This document shows positions 9,764 to 18,803 of a stretch of 64,000 nucleotides of DNA, piece by piece (the first letter of the stretch is position 1; every line of letters begins with the position of its first letter). The notes beneath the pieces are model-generated. The model had not been told where the DNA came from. It saw nothing but the letters and a program-made list of their open reading frames with translations, and made no database searches. A program made the translations under genes and the position numbers. Source of the DNA: Nitrobacter vulgaris (GTDB taxonomy: Bacteria; Pseudomonadota; Alphaproteobacteria; Rhizobiales; Xanthobacteraceae); NCBI RefSeq assembly GCF_031453995.1, contig NZ_JAVDPZ010000017.1:16830-80829 (forward strand), in the 5' to 3' direction.

Positions 9764-10456
9764 TCAAGCTCGGGATGAGTGAACACCATCACGTATCATG
9801 TATCCAGCGCCTCGGATCGTGTGCAGCAGGGGCTGCTCGAAGCCTTTGTCGATCTTGGAGCGCAGCCGCGAAACGTGCACGTCGATAACGTTGGTCTGCG
9901 GATCGAAATGATAATCCCAGACGTTCTCGAGCAACATGGTTCTGGTCACGACCTGACCCGCATGTTTCATAAGATACTCCAGGAGACGAAATTCACGCGG
10001 CTGCAGCGTCAGTTCCTCCCCACCCCGCGCGACGCGATGCGACAGCCGGTCGAGTTCGAGATCGCCGACGCGATAGACGGTCTCCTCAGCCCGGCCGCCA
10101 TGACGGCGCGACAGAACCTCCACCCGCGCCAACAACTCGGCAAATGAATAGGGTTTCGGCAAATAGTCGTCGCCACCAGCGCGCAAGCCCTTGATACGAT
10201 CGTCAACCTGGCCAAGCGCAGAGAGGATGAGCACCGGAGTCCGGATACCCTTGTCGCGCAGGCAACCGATCACGGAAAGCCCGTCGCGCTTGGGCAGCAT
10301 CCGGTCGATCACCAGCACGTCGTAATCCCCACCGTCGGCAAGGGAGAGCCCCTCCTCACCATCGCTGGCGAGATCCGCGACATGTCCGACCTCGCGAAAC
10401 GCCTTCACGAGGTAGTCTGCGGACTCGCGATCGTCCTCGATGATCAGCAGGCGCAT
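9764..10456 (-). CDS. OmpR/PhoB-family response regulator
   Basis: 230 residues from MRLLIIEDDRESADYLVK. The receiver domain has the acidic pair (EDD), phospho-acceptor Asp in VLVIDRMLPKRDGLSV, Thr/Ser in LILSAL and Lys in LPKPYS. The C-terminal winged helix carries LTLQPREFRLLEYLMKH and TNVIDVHVSRLRSKID. The frame is open upstream to 10585, but the added residues are unlike a receiver, so the Met directly before the receiver strand was taken. It is first in the RR-HK-glnE operon. It lies about 95 bases downstream of a strong minus-strand terminator, so it should have its own promoter in 10457-10550. Confidence 0.92.
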   Translation of the reverse strand: MRLLIIEDDRESADYLVKAFREVGHVADLASDGEEGLSLADGGDYDVLVIDRMLPKRDGLSVIGCLRDKGIRTPVLILSALGQVDDRIKGLRAGGDDYLPKPYSFAELLARVEVLSRRHGGRAEETVYRVGDLELDRLSHRVARGGEELTLQPREFRLLEYLMKHAGQVVTRTMLLENVWDYHFDPQTNVIDVHVSRLRSKIDKGFEQPLLHTIRGAGYMIRDGVHSSRA

Positions 10457-10550
10457 CTGGCTACTGGAATTGTCCAAGAGGTATTGTCTTTCCATCACCA
10501 TGGCGTGCTCATGCCCCGTGCGCAAGACTGCAAGACCAGACCCCACTACG

Positions 10551-10768
10551 CAAAAAACGGGCGGTGAAGCTTGGGGCAACTTCACCGCCCTAGTCCTTCC
10601 GACGGAGGGGGGCTTTTCCCATCGGAAGGTAACTCAAGGGAACGGGCTTTTGACCCGCTCCCCGGAAAGTGCCGTCGGCGGGGGGCGACTGATGCCGACG
10701 ACGCTTCCCATCTCCCGCAAGGCTCGTACTTCAAGTCTGGTTGAACTGCGCTGAACCAGACTGAGCCT
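10551..10768 (-). ncRNA. Candidate structured small RNA with five hairpins
   Basis: Between degP and the response regulator lie five consecutive inverted repeats. In transcription order on the minus strand: 10762-10734 (9-bp perfect stem AGTCTGGTT), 10700-10673 (7 bp, CGTCGGC), 10662-10638 (9 bp, one wobble), 10629-10595 (8 bp, CCTTCCGA) and 10590-10559 (10 bp or more). The last is followed by TTTTTT and acts as a terminator. A promoter-like TTGAGT-N16-GATAAG on the minus strand would place the start just before the first hairpin. No open frame fills the region. I could not match it to a known RNA family; a processed degP 3' UTR is the alternative. Confidence 0.5.
10552..10590 (-). terminator. 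Rho-independent terminator
   Basis: Perfect 10-bp arms GGGCGGTGAA (10559-10568) and TTCACCGCCC (10581-10590), extended by a G-C pair and three inner pairs around a GGG loop. On the minus strand they are followed by six T (10557-10552). It ends the degP transcript and/or the candidate small RNA before the response regulator gene. Confidence 0.88.
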
Positions 10769-10822
10769 TATCGATCGGGCATAATCCTACTCAAAAACCA
10801 GATTCACGTTTCGGCATCAGGC

Positions 10823-12373
10823 TTAGCCCTTCGCGATCGGTATCGCGATGAATCGCGCCGTGCTGCCAGTGCGAACCCGCATCAGAACGCTGTTCTTCTC
10901 GTCCGCGCGTGCCGCTTTGATTGCCTCGCGTACGTCGGCCGAGTTGGACACACTCTTTCCCGCAACTTCCAAAATCACGTCGCCTTCCTTGAACCCGCGA
11001 TCGGCCGCCGCGCCTTTTGGATCCACGTCGACGACAACAACACCCTCCGTTCCAGCACCCGCCACTGACGCCGCCGGCGCAACGCTCAAGCCAAGCCTCG
11101 GAACGTCGCTGTCGTGCGATGAGTCACGATCGCCATAGAGATCAGCCCGGGCTTCCACAGTGTTGGGCAGGGTGCCAAGCGTCAGATTGACGACTTTGTC
11201 CGTGCCCTTGTGCAGGATATTCAGCTTGATCGACGTTCCCGGTGCGAAGCTGCCGATGGTCCGCGCCAGTTCTCGCGCATCCCTGACATGGTCACCGTTG
11301 ACGGCGGTGATCACGTCGCCGGATTGGATACCCGCCTTGGCCGCCGGGCCGTTGGGCTGCGGCTCCGCCACCAGCGCGCCTTCCGCTTTCTTGAGACCGA
11401 GGCTATCGGCGATGTCGGATGTCACCGGCTGGATCTGGACGCCGATCCATCCGCGGCTCACCGAGCCCTTGTCCTTAAGCTGAGCGACGACGCTCTTCAC
11501 CGTGTTTGCGGGAATCGAAAACGCAATGCCGACGCTGCCGCCGGACGGCGAATAGATCGCGGTATTCACGCCGATGACATCGCCCTTCATGTTGAAAGCC
11601 GGGCCGCCGGAGTTGCCCTTGTTGACCGGGGCGTCGATCTGGATGAAGTCGTCATACGGACCGGTGCCGATGTCACGACCGCTGGCGGATACGATGCCGG
11701 CGGTCACTGAGCCACCAAGACCGAACGGGTTACCGACCGCGAGAACCCAATCGCCAATCCGCACTTTGTCGTCCGACAGTCTTGCAAACGGGAAATTAGA
11801 GCCGCCCTCGATTTTGATCAGAGCAATGTCTGTGCGCGGATCGGTCCCTATTACCTTGGCGGTGAAGGTCTTGCCTTCGTCTGTCGTGACTTCGACCTTG
11901 TCGGCGCCGTCGACCACATGGTTGTTGGTTACCGCATACCCGTCAGCCGAAATGAAGAAGCCGGAGCCCTGCCCTGTTACGAGGCCATGGCCACGCCGGC
12001 CACGCATTCCTGGAGGCAGACCATCCGGTCCGCCAAAGCGGCGAAAAAAACGTTCCATCGGCGAACCCGGCTGGAACGACCATTCCTCGCCGCCGGCTTC
12101 CGCCTTCTCCTTCATACGGATCTTGACCGAAATCACCGATGGTTTCACGCGCTCGACGATGTCGGCAAAGCCGATAGGCTGCGCGACCTTGCTAACATCG
12201 GTGTTCACCTGCGCATGGGCGGGACTGGTGAAGAACTCGGCTTTGTCTGCGGAAGGGTTAAACCCGTATACGGCTACGCCGACGCCCGCGACGACCGACG
12301 CCATCAACGCGAACTTGCGCGCGGTGACTTTAGAACGAGCGGGGTTTAACTGAGAGGTCGGCAAGTCGATCAT
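10823..12373 (-). CDS. degP: DegP/HtrA-type periplasmic serine protease
   Basis: 516 residues from MIDLPTSQLNPAR, which has GGAG 8 bases upstream; the frame is open to 12421. An N-terminal membrane anchor or uncleaved signal (ALMASVVAGVGVAVYGF) leads to a trypsin-like domain with the triad His in VTNNHVVDG, Asp in DPRTDIALIKI and Ser in VNKGNSGGPAF. Two PDZ domains follow (starting about GWIGVQIQP and RLGLSVAP). DegP degrades or refolds damaged envelope proteins. A Gly/Arg-rich loop (GLPPGMRGRRGHGL) precedes the catalytic core. It lies between the cyc operon and the RR-HK-glnE operon on the same strand. Confidence 0.93.
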   Translation of the reverse strand: MIDLPTSQLNPARSKVTARKFALMASVVAGVGVAVYGFNPSADKAEFFTSPAHAQVNTDVSKVAQPIGFADIVERVKPSVISVKIRMKEKAEAGGEEWSFQPGSPMERFFRRFGGPDGLPPGMRGRRGHGLVTGQGSGFFISADGYAVTNNHVVDGADKVEVTTDEGKTFTAKVIGTDPRTDIALIKIEGGSNFPFARLSDDKVRIGDWVLAVGNPFGLGGSVTAGIVSASGRDIGTGPYDDFIQIDAPVNKGNSGGPAFNMKGDVIGVNTAIYSPSGGSVGIAFSIPANTVKSVVAQLKDKGSVSRGWIGVQIQPVTSDIADSLGLKKAEGALVAEPQPNGPAAKAGIQSGDVITAVNGDHVRDARELARTIGSFAPGTSIKLNILHKGTDKVVNLTLGTLPNTVEARADLYGDRDSSHDSDVPRLGLSVAPAASVAGAGTEGVVVVDVDPKGAAADRGFKEGDVILEVAGKSVSNSADVREAIKAARADEKNSVLMRVRTGSTARFIAIPIAKG

Positions 12374-12739
12374 GCGAAAATCTCCAGAGACAGATTTGAT
12401 ATAGGTGCTGAAAACCAGCACTTCATGTCCCTGAAGATGGGTATTTGCACCTTACGGCACGCTGGCCGTGAAATTAATGTTTCGTAACAACAGCAAGCGC
12501 CCTCATGCGGCGGTTTGGCGCACATCAAGGAGTTTCCGCTTCTGATGGAGTTGAAGTGAGTTCTCCGCTTTTTCTCGCGAACCCTTTGACACTTTGCTCG
12601 GAGCCGCTGTGAGCTGACTGGGTCGTCAACCGTCGCACTCCAGAACACAAAGCCAAAAACCGCTCGCTGGAGCACGATCCCAAAAATCGTACGCGGTTTA
12701 GGATGCGATCATGTCAACGCAGATGAGGTTGAAGTCGAC
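12374..12739 (-). other. Intergenic region upstream of degP
   Basis: No convincing gene; the open frame 12370-12675 has no recognisable protein. It holds the degP ribosome site, a small hairpin at 12404-12420 (GTGCTG/CAGCAC), a heat-shock-like promoter candidate and a fragment of a Bradyrhizobium-type repeat (12533-12552). The stretch near 12671-12715 (GATCCC, then GCGGTTT, then GATCATG) resembles a degenerate copy of another common intergenic palindrome of this family. Confidence 0.5.
12505..12529 (-). promoter_or_regulatory. degP: Possible sigma-32-type promoter of degP
   Basis: On the minus strand CTTGAT (12529-12524) and CCGCAT (12510-12505) are 13 bases apart, close to the CTTGAAA-N11-16-CCCCAT pattern of heat-shock promoters. 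It would start transcription about 125 bases before degP. Heat or envelope-stress control is expected for degP, but this is a by-eye match only. Confidence 0.25.
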
Positions 12740-13303
12740 TCAACCCTTGGACGTCTCACCCGCAGGGCGTTCCGTCGCCACCAGCTTCGCGAGCCGGACC
12801 TCTTCTTCCTCGCTCAATCGCGGCGGCGTATCCTGGGCCGCCTTCAACGCTTTCGACCGCCGCCGGCTGTATCCCCAAAGCACCAGTCCGCCGCCGACCA
12901 GAAGAATGGGAGTCAGAAGCCAAAGCGCCAGCGTGCTGGTCTCGAAAGGCGGCTTCAGCAGGACGAAGTCGCCATAACGGTCCACCAGAAAATCCCGCAC
13001 CTGCTGATCGCTGTCGCCAGCGGCGATGCGCTCGCGCACCAGCAGACGGAGATCTCGGGCCAGCGGCGCCGAAGAATCGTCGATCGACTGATTCTGGCAC
13101 ACCATGCAGCGCAACCCGCGCGACAGGTCGCGCGCGCGCGATTCCTGTGCGGGGTCGGACATGATCTCGTCAGGCTGCACCGCATGAGCGGAAGACACCA
13201 CCACGAGCACAAAACAAAAGGCGGCGCCGAAAACAGGCAGAAACCTGCTCGGTGCAATGAACCGTCTGCGTAGCGACGATAATGCTTGCACGAGTTCATG
13301 CAT
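12740..13303 (-). CDS. cycL: Cytochrome c maturation protein CcmH/CycL
   Basis: 187 residues from MHELVQ. Signal/TM segment (FLPVFGAAFCFVLVVVSSAHA), then the CxxC heme-handling motif RCMVCQNQSIDDSSAPLA, a YGDFVLLKPPF segment and a C-terminal TM (LALWLLTPILLVGGGLVLWG). CcmH reduces the apocytochrome CxxCH thiols and works with CcmF and CcmI in heme ligation on the periplasmic side. It starts 7 bases after cycK and is the last gene of cycHJKL. The frame is open upstream to 13402 inside cycK and was not used. Confidence 0.95.
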   Translation of the reverse strand: MHELVQALSSLRRRFIAPSRFLPVFGAAFCFVLVVVSSAHAVQPDEIMSDPAQESRARDLSRGLRCMVCQNQSIDDSSAPLARDLRLLVRERIAAGDSDQQVRDFLVDRYGDFVLLKPPFETSTLALWLLTPILLVGGGLVLWGYSRRRSKALKAAQDTPPRLSEEEEVRLAKLVATERPAGETSKG

Positions 13304-13310
13304 GGCGGCC

Positions 13311-15293
13311 TTACTCCGCCGGCTGGAGGGCGTGGCCAGACTTCGCCGGTTTCGGCGCCCCGACCCGCAAACGGCGGTCTGACAGCGATAGCACGCCGCC
13401 AAAAGCCATCAGAACCGGCCCAAACCAGATCAACAGCACCATTGGTTTGTGGTAGATGCGCACCGCGATCGATCCATCGGCGGAGGCATCACCGAGCGAG
13501 ATGTAGAGCTGGCTCACGCCCCGCGTCAGCAGCGACGCTTCCGTAGTCGAAGCCGGGCGCGTCGTGAAGTTACGCTTCGACGGCGTCATCACCGCGATCG
13601 GCTGGCCGTCTCGACTGACGGTGAAGCGCGCGATCTGTTCACGATAGTTGGATCGCTGTTGCTGCGTCGTACCCTCGAACGTCAGACTGTAGCCACCGAC
13701 CTGCGCTACATCGTTCGTCTTCATCGAGGCGATGTATTCAGTGTTCCAGGTGGTTTCGCAGACGATGCCGATCAAGGCCACTCCGAGGCCGGCGTGGGCG
13801 AAAACCGTACCCCAGGCCGAGCGCGGTAGCCCCTTCGCCCGGCGCAAGGACACCGCCAGCGACGCACGGAACAGGTTGGTGCGCTCGGCGAGATCGCAAA
13901 GGGCCCCGAGAATCACGAACACCGCCAGCCCGATCGCCAGCGGCGCAAATGTACTGCCGCCCCGTGTCCACGCCAACAGCACGGCCACTGCGATCACGCT
14001 GCCGACGCCGGCGGCGATCAGCCGTTGCGAAGCGCCGAGCAGATCACCCCGCTTCCACGCCAGCAGCGGCCCGAACGGCACCGCGATCAGGAGCGGAACG
14101 AACAAGGGTGCGAACGTCAGGTTGAAGAACGGCGCGCCGACCGAAATCCTGTTGCCGGTGATGACCTCGAGCGCAAGCGGATACAGCGTGCCGATAAAGA
14201 CCGTGGCGCAGGCGGTGGTCAGGAACAGGTTGTTGAGCACGAGCGCACCCTCGCGCGAGATCGGCGCGAACAGTCCGCCCTGCTTCAACGCGGAGGCACG
14301 CCAGACGTACAGGGTCAGGCTGCCGCCGATGAAGGTGCAGAGGATCAGCAAGATGAAGACGCCACGCGTCGGGTCGGTGGCGAAGGCATGGACCGAGGTC
14401 AGCACGCCCGAGCGAACCAGGAAGGTGCCGAGCAGCGATAGCGAGAAGGTCAGGATCGCGAGCAAAATGGTCCATACCCGGAGCGCGTTGCGCTTTTCCA
14501 TCACCACCGAAGAATGCAGCAGCGCCGTACCCGCCAGCCACGGCATGAGCGAGGCGTTCTCGACCGGATCCCAGAACCACCAGCCGCCCCAGCCAAGTTC
14601 GTAGTAGGCCCAGTACGACCCCATCGCGATCCCGAGGGTGAGGAAAATCCACGCCACCAGCGTCCATGGCCGCACCCAACGCGCCCAGGCTGCATCGATG
14701 CGGCCTTCGATCAGAGCGGCGACGGCGAAGGAAAACGCGATGGAGAATCCGACATAGCCGAGATACAGCATCGGCGGATGCACCGCGAGCCCGATATCCT
14801 GCAACACCGGATTGAGATCGCGGCCTTCCATCGGCGGGTTGGCGATCCGCATGAACGGGTTCGATGTCAACAGGATGAACAGGTAGAACGCGGTCGCAAT
14901 CCAGCCCTGCACCGCCAGCACATGGGCGCGCAGCGTCAGCGGGAGATTATTGCCGAACGCGGCGACCAGTCCGCCGAACAGCGCGAGGATCGTCACCCAC
15001 AAAAGCATGGAGCCTTCGTGATTGCCCCAGACGCCGGTGATCTTGTAGATCAAAGGCTTCAGCGAATGGGAATTCTGGAAGACATTGACGACCGAGAAAT
15101 CGGAAACGACGTACAGTGTCGCCAGCGCAAAAAACGAAGCAGCGACAAACAGCAATTGCGCTAGCGCGGTCGAGCGCGCCACGTTCATCAACGCGCCGTC
15201 GTGCAGTTTCGCACCGATAATCGGAACCACGGATTGTATCAAGGCGAGCCCGAGCGCCAGCACCAGCGCGTAATGTCCGATCTCAGCGATCAT
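13311..15293 (-). CDS. cycK: Heme lyase CcmF/CycK
   Basis: 660 residues, the usual CcmF length, with about 14-15 TM helices. The tryptophan-rich WWD heme-binding motif is GGWWFWDPVENASLMPW. A periplasmic domain precedes the final TM (PMVLLIWFGPVLMAFGGVL). CcmF is the core of the cytochrome c heme lyase that receives heme from CcmE and attaches it to apocytochromes. Its ATG overlaps the cycJ stop by four bases (15290-15293), which suggests coupled translation. Confidence 0.97.
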   Translation of the reverse strand: MIAEIGHYALVLALGLALIQSVVPIIGAKLHDGALMNVARSTALAQLLFVAASFFALATLYVVSDFSVVNVFQNSHSLKPLIYKITGVWGNHEGSMLLWVTILALFGGLVAAFGNNLPLTLRAHVLAVQGWIATAFYLFILLTSNPFMRIANPPMEGRDLNPVLQDIGLAVHPPMLYLGYVGFSIAFSFAVAALIEGRIDAAWARWVRPWTLVAWIFLTLGIAMGSYWAYYELGWGGWWFWDPVENASLMPWLAGTALLHSSVVMEKRNALRVWTILLAILTFSLSLLGTFLVRSGVLTSVHAFATDPTRGVFILLILCTFIGGSLTLYVWRASALKQGGLFAPISREGALVLNNLFLTTACATVFIGTLYPLALEVITGNRISVGAPFFNLTFAPLFVPLLIAVPFGPLLAWKRGDLLGASQRLIAAGVGSVIAVAVLLAWTRGGSTFAPLAIGLAVFVILGALCDLAERTNLFRASLAVSLRRAKGLPRSAWGTVFAHAGLGVALIGIVCETTWNTEYIASMKTNDVAQVGGYSLTFEGTTQQQRSNYREQIARFTVSRDGQPIAVMTPSKRNFTTRPASTTEASLLTRGVSQLYISLGDASADGSIAVRIYHKPMVLLIWFGPVLMAFGGVLSLSDRRLRVGAPKPAKSGHALQPAE

Positions 15294-15778
15294 TGCGACA
15301 CCTCCGGCTTGCCCGAGGCCTCAACAGCTCCGGCCTGCGCGCCATAATCGTCCTTCCAATGCCCCTGCTTCTTCAAGGCATCAGCGACCTCCTTCGGCAT
15401 GTAGGTCTCGTCGTGCTTAGCCAGCACGGTGTCGGCCTGGAACACACCCGACCTATCGAGCGCCCCCTCGGCGACCACACCCTGCCCTTCGCGGAACAGA
15501 TCGGGTAGAATGCCCTTGTAGGTCACCGGGAGAGTCGCGCTTCCGTCAGACACCTGGAATGTCACTGCGAGATTGTCACCGCGGACCAACGAGCCAGTCT
15601 GCACCAGTCCGCCCAGCCGGAAGCGTTGCCCCGGCTGAATGTGTTTCTCCGACACCATCATCGGCGTCGAAAAAAACACAATGGAGTCGCGCAGTGCATT
15701 CAGCACCAGCGCGGCTGCGATACCGAGCACCACGAGCGATCCGCCGATCATCGTCAAGCGCCGCTGCTTGCGAGTCAT
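15290..15778 (-). CDS. cycJ: Heme chaperone CcmE/CycJ
   Basis: 162 residues. N-terminal membrane anchor (MIGGSLVVLGIAAALVLNAL), an OB-fold domain and the conserved heme-attaching His in LAKHDETYMPKEV near residue 123. CcmE binds heme covalently in the periplasm and delivers it to CcmF. The C-terminal tail after the motif is flexible, as usual. It starts 31 bases after cycH and overlaps cycK. Confidence 0.97.
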   Translation of the reverse strand: MTRKQRRLTMIGGSLVVLGIAAALVLNALRDSIVFFSTPMMVSEKHIQPGQRFRLGGLVQTGSLVRGDNLAVTFQVSDGSATLPVTYKGILPDLFREGQGVVAEGALDRSGVFQADTVLAKHDETYMPKEVADALKKQGHWKDDYGAQAGAVEASGKPEVSQ

Positions 15779-15809
15779 GTTTCACCTGCGCGCAAAGCAA
15801 ATACCTCGA

Positions 15810-16913
15810 TCATCCATCTATCCCGAGCGCCTTGAACCCTTCGTTGAGCTGGCGCAAACCTGCTTCATTCTGCCCGAGCGCGCGGCGCGCGTCATCGCGC
15901 ACGGCGCGCGACTTCTCCGGCTCATTGAGCACCATATAGGCGCGAGCCAGCCGCAACCATCCTTCAACATCGTTGCTGTCCTGCTTCAGGCGCGCAGCAA
16001 GCCGGTCGACCATCCTGTGAACCATTGCGGTGCGATCCGCTTCATTCATGTCGTTCGCCGCGGCCACCGCTTCGTCCGTCGGACGAGGCGCGCCGTCCCC
16101 GACCTGCGCCAGCGCCTCCTGTACGGTCGCACGCCACTGCGCATCCCCAGGCGCATCGGCCAACAGGGCCTTCCATATCTTGACCGCGTCGGTCGTGCGG
16201 CCGTCCTGCTCCGCGGCCATTCCGAGAAAAAAGCGTGCCTTCACTTCCTGGGGATTCAGCGCGACCGCCCGTTCGAACTCGTTTTTCGCGTCGGCGGTGA
16301 CGATACCATTGGCAGCCCCAGTCATCGCTGCGCCGAGTTCGGCGCGGCGTTGCGCGGTTTCGCCCTCATACGTGATCACGTTGCGATAGGCGCGCGCTGC
16401 CTCATCGAAGCGACCGAGTTTTGCGAGCACCGGCGCCAAAACGGTCCAGCCCCGGCCGTCAGCGGGATTCTTTTCCAGGTGCGATTCGACCTGCGCCACG
16501 AGGTTGTCGAGGGACTGCGATGAATCGGCCGTTTGAATGCGCGCCGCAAGGGGGAAATCAGGCAGTTGGGGCGATCCCAGGGGAAGGTAGATCACGAACG
16601 CCAGCAACGGTATCCCGGCCAGCGCTACGACCGCCACCGCACGACGCAGCCAGAGTTTCGACTCTTGGGGCTGATGGCTTTCCACATCAGCCGCCTCCAG
16701 GAGCCGCCGTCCGATCTCGACTCGCGCCGCAGCCGCCTCTGGCTCGCCGATCAGGCCCGCGGCGGCATCACGTCCGACCTCTGCCAGCTGGTCGCGGTAA
16801 ACTGTGGTCTCGCTGCCACCCGAGGTTCGCCGCTTACTCGACCGGCCGAGGGGCCACAGCACCGCAAAAGCCGCTCCGGCGGTCATCAGCGCGAACACAA
16901 ACCACAACGTCAT
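15810..16913 (-). CDS. cycH: Cytochrome c maturation TPR protein CcmI/CycH
   Basis: 367 residues from MTLWFVFALMTAG. Two N-terminal TM segments are separated by a loop with VYRDQLAEVGRDAAAGLI, the typical CcmI signature. A periplasmic TPR region follows (GWTVLAPVLAKLGRFDEAARA, then FERAVALNPQEVKARFFLG). CcmI chaperones apocytochromes to the CcmF/CcmH lyase. The frame is open to 17030, but the extension lacks homology. First gene of cycHJKL, the order first described in rhizobia. Confidence 0.93.
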   Translation of the reverse strand: MTLWFVFALMTAGAAFAVLWPLGRSSKRRTSGGSETTVYRDQLAEVGRDAAAGLIGEPEAAAARVEIGRRLLEAADVESHQPQESKLWLRRAVAVVALAGIPLLAFVIYLPLGSPQLPDFPLAARIQTADSSQSLDNLVAQVESHLEKNPADGRGWTVLAPVLAKLGRFDEAARAYRNVITYEGETAQRRAELGAAMTGAANGIVTADAKNEFERAVALNPQEVKARFFLGMAAEQDGRTTDAVKIWKALLADAPGDAQWRATVQEALAQVGDGAPRPTDEAVAAANDMNEADRTAMVHRMVDRLAARLKQDSNDVEGWLRLARAYMVLNEPEKSRAVRDDARRALGQNEAGLRQLNEGFKALGIDG

Positions 16914-17075
16914 CTCATCAGGGTTCCGTTGGACCGGCGACGGAAACGGCCGATCCGATGGCCGGGTTACATCACGACTGGGAAAAGGACGCAATTGACA
17001 ATTGCGGCACAATCGGCGGCAAACATCCACAACCGCATGATTTGATGGAGTTTATTCAGAAACGCCCCTGCCTGC

Positions 17076-18467
17076 TCACCCCGCCCGCGATGATTTGCGT
17101 TCGACCGTGAGCGCTTGTTCTGCCGCCCGGCTCATCAGCGACGAATAGTCTTGACCAAACAGAACCTCGCAGAAGCGGATCACCGCCTTGACCTGTTGCT
17201 GGCGGAATGCGCGGACACGCTCATCACCGTTGCGAAGCGATTCGACCAGTGTTTCGGCGGTCCGCTCGACGTAATGCTGCAAATCCGAATAGGTCCGCAT
17301 GGTGACTTCGTTGATAGCCAGCTCGCTGGCGTAGTTCCGGCACACCGCGACGAAATCGATCAACGCGGCGGTTTCCTCGACCTCGATCGGGTCGAGCTGC
17401 GCACCGGATGGAATGTCCTTGTCGGGCCGCTGACGCAGCAGACGCCGCACGCGGCCGGAGACGCCCTCGATTTCCGATTGCAGAACCTCGGAAATATTGA
17501 CCCTGATCGCCGCGAGCTGACGACCCCAGTTTGAATCGGAGCGGATATCGAGTTCGGTCCGCAGCCCGCGAACGCCATCATGCAAGGTCTTCAAGTGTTG
17601 GGAGACATTCTCGAACCGGCCGCGCCGGATATCGGTCCGCAAGCCTGCGGACGTCTGCGACAGATCGTCGAGCGCCATCTTGACCGCCACGCCATAAGGC
17701 GTCGCCGCCACTCGTATCTCGTCGTCCGAACCCGCTACCCGGACCGCCAGGCGGATGATCTGCCACGATGCGGACAACCGCTGCATCACCAGCGACAATG
17801 CAAACGGCAAGGCCAGCGGCGTTTGCAGGGAAGGAACATTAAGCGCCATCATCACGGAGGCGATCTGCGACTCGCCGAAGATGTGCAGAAAACTCGGCAG
17901 CCGGCTATTTAGGGTGTCGAGGGCATCGCGCGCGTTCAGAACCGCTCCGATTGCGGCCAGATCTTCAACGACGCTGGGGGCTCCGATGCGACCAAGTGCG
18001 CGCTGGCGATCCATATCGGAACGATCCGTGAGGGTCCGCTGGATCGCGGCTGCCGCGGCCAGCTGAAAAGTCCGCGCGGCCGCCTCGATATCGGATGTCG
18101 ATCCAATCTGAGTCGCCAACGCAGCCTCGAACGCGTGCGCGGCGGCCGGTGCACCCTCGCGCGCCAGCCACTGCCAGACCGGCATGAGCGAGGTGCGCCG
18201 GATCTGCCCGGGGCGTAACACGACGCCGTCCTCCACAAGAAACGGATTCAGATGACGGAACAGATGTTGAGCCGGGTCTTCATTCCGCTGCTCGCCGTCA
18301 CCCGATCTGCGGACGATCCGGCGCAGCTGATCGAGTACAAGGTTGGCGACCGCGGCATCTTCGCCGCGCTCCGCCGCGCGCTCGAACTCTCGCATAAGCA
18401 ACGCCTGCGATTTCGGCGGAAGCTGCGCGAGATAGTCCTTCAGCCGTTCAATCGAGGTCTGGTCCAT
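17076..18467 (-). CDS. Conserved hypothetical protein, helical, next to cyc/feu genes
   Basis: 463 residues from MDQTSIERLKDYLAQLPPKS. I do not recognise a named domain. It is predicted almost all-helical, with no signal peptide and no TM, and Arg- and Leu-rich. It has a long possible coiled-coil stretch around LKTLHDGVRGLRTELDIRSD and ISEVLQSEIEGVSGRVRRLL. It lies between feuPQ and cycHJKL on the same strand, 162 bases before cycH. The ATG at 18467 was chosen because homolog-like sequence begins there; the frame extends to 18503. A cytoplasmic regulator or structural role is possible, but nothing in the sequence decides it. Confidence 0.7.
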   Translation of the reverse strand: MDQTSIERLKDYLAQLPPKSQALLMREFERAAERGEDAAVANLVLDQLRRIVRRSGDGEQRNEDPAQHLFRHLNPFLVEDGVVLRPGQIRRTSLMPVWQWLAREGAPAAAHAFEAALATQIGSTSDIEAAARTFQLAAAAAIQRTLTDRSDMDRQRALGRIGAPSVVEDLAAIGAVLNARDALDTLNSRLPSFLHIFGESQIASVMMALNVPSLQTPLALPFALSLVMQRLSASWQIIRLAVRVAGSDDEIRVAATPYGVAVKMALDDLSQTSAGLRTDIRRGRFENVSQHLKTLHDGVRGLRTELDIRSDSNWGRQLAAIRVNISEVLQSEIEGVSGRVRRLLRQRPDKDIPSGAQLDPIEVEETAALIDFVAVCRNYASELAINEVTMRTYSDLQHYVERTAETLVESLRNGDERVRAFRQQQVKAVIRFCEVLFGQDYSSLMSRAAEQALTVERKSSRAG

Positions 18468-18803
18468 GCACGCACATCTTCGCGCGAACGATCGCGCGGG
18501 CACCGGAAAGCCCGTAGCGTGTCATATCAGAGACGGTCTTAAGGATGCGTTGCAGAAGGCCAGAGGACTTTCGAGACAACGGGATACCGGTTCGCGTGAA
18601 GAAAATACCTCAAATAAAATCACAATCCCGCTCCGATTCCATCGGAAGCGAAAGGGCTCGTTCGAGACTCGAACACAAATCAGCAAAGCTTTGATTTGAT
18701 TCAAACTCGCGGGCCTTCCGATCGCGCCCCAGTTCTCGTCGGCATTCCGGCAAGTGGTTCTGCGCACAGTAGGGAGTTGGCATGGGGCCAGCGAAACGGG
18801 AAC
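18468..18803. other. Intergenic region between feuQ and the hypothetical gene
   Basis: No gene seen. It contains a small palindromic repeat (18629-18650) and an AT-rich stretch with AAATCA/TGATTT arms near 18677-18697 that could form a weak minus-strand terminator after feuQ. The promoter of the downstream 463-residue protein must lie here. Confidence 0.5.
18629..18650. repeat. REP-like palindromic repeat
   Basis: CGCTCCGAT and ATCGGAAGCG flank a 3-base TCC loop, with one bulge. It shares the pattern GCTTC(T/C)GATGGAATC(A/G)GA with the elements at 39883-39911 and, as a fragment, 12533-12552. It is intergenic and probably a dispersed element. Confidence 0.4.

Noticed and set aside
8232..10456. 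Calling the RR-HK pair next to glnE an NtrB/NtrC-type nitrogen system
   Set aside because: The regulator is OmpR-type without an AAA domain and the kinase is membrane-bound with HAMP, unlike NtrB/NtrC.
12370..12675. 101-codon minus-strand frame upstream of degP
   Set aside because: No ribosome site, no recognisable protein, and it covers the likely degP promoter and a repeat fragment.
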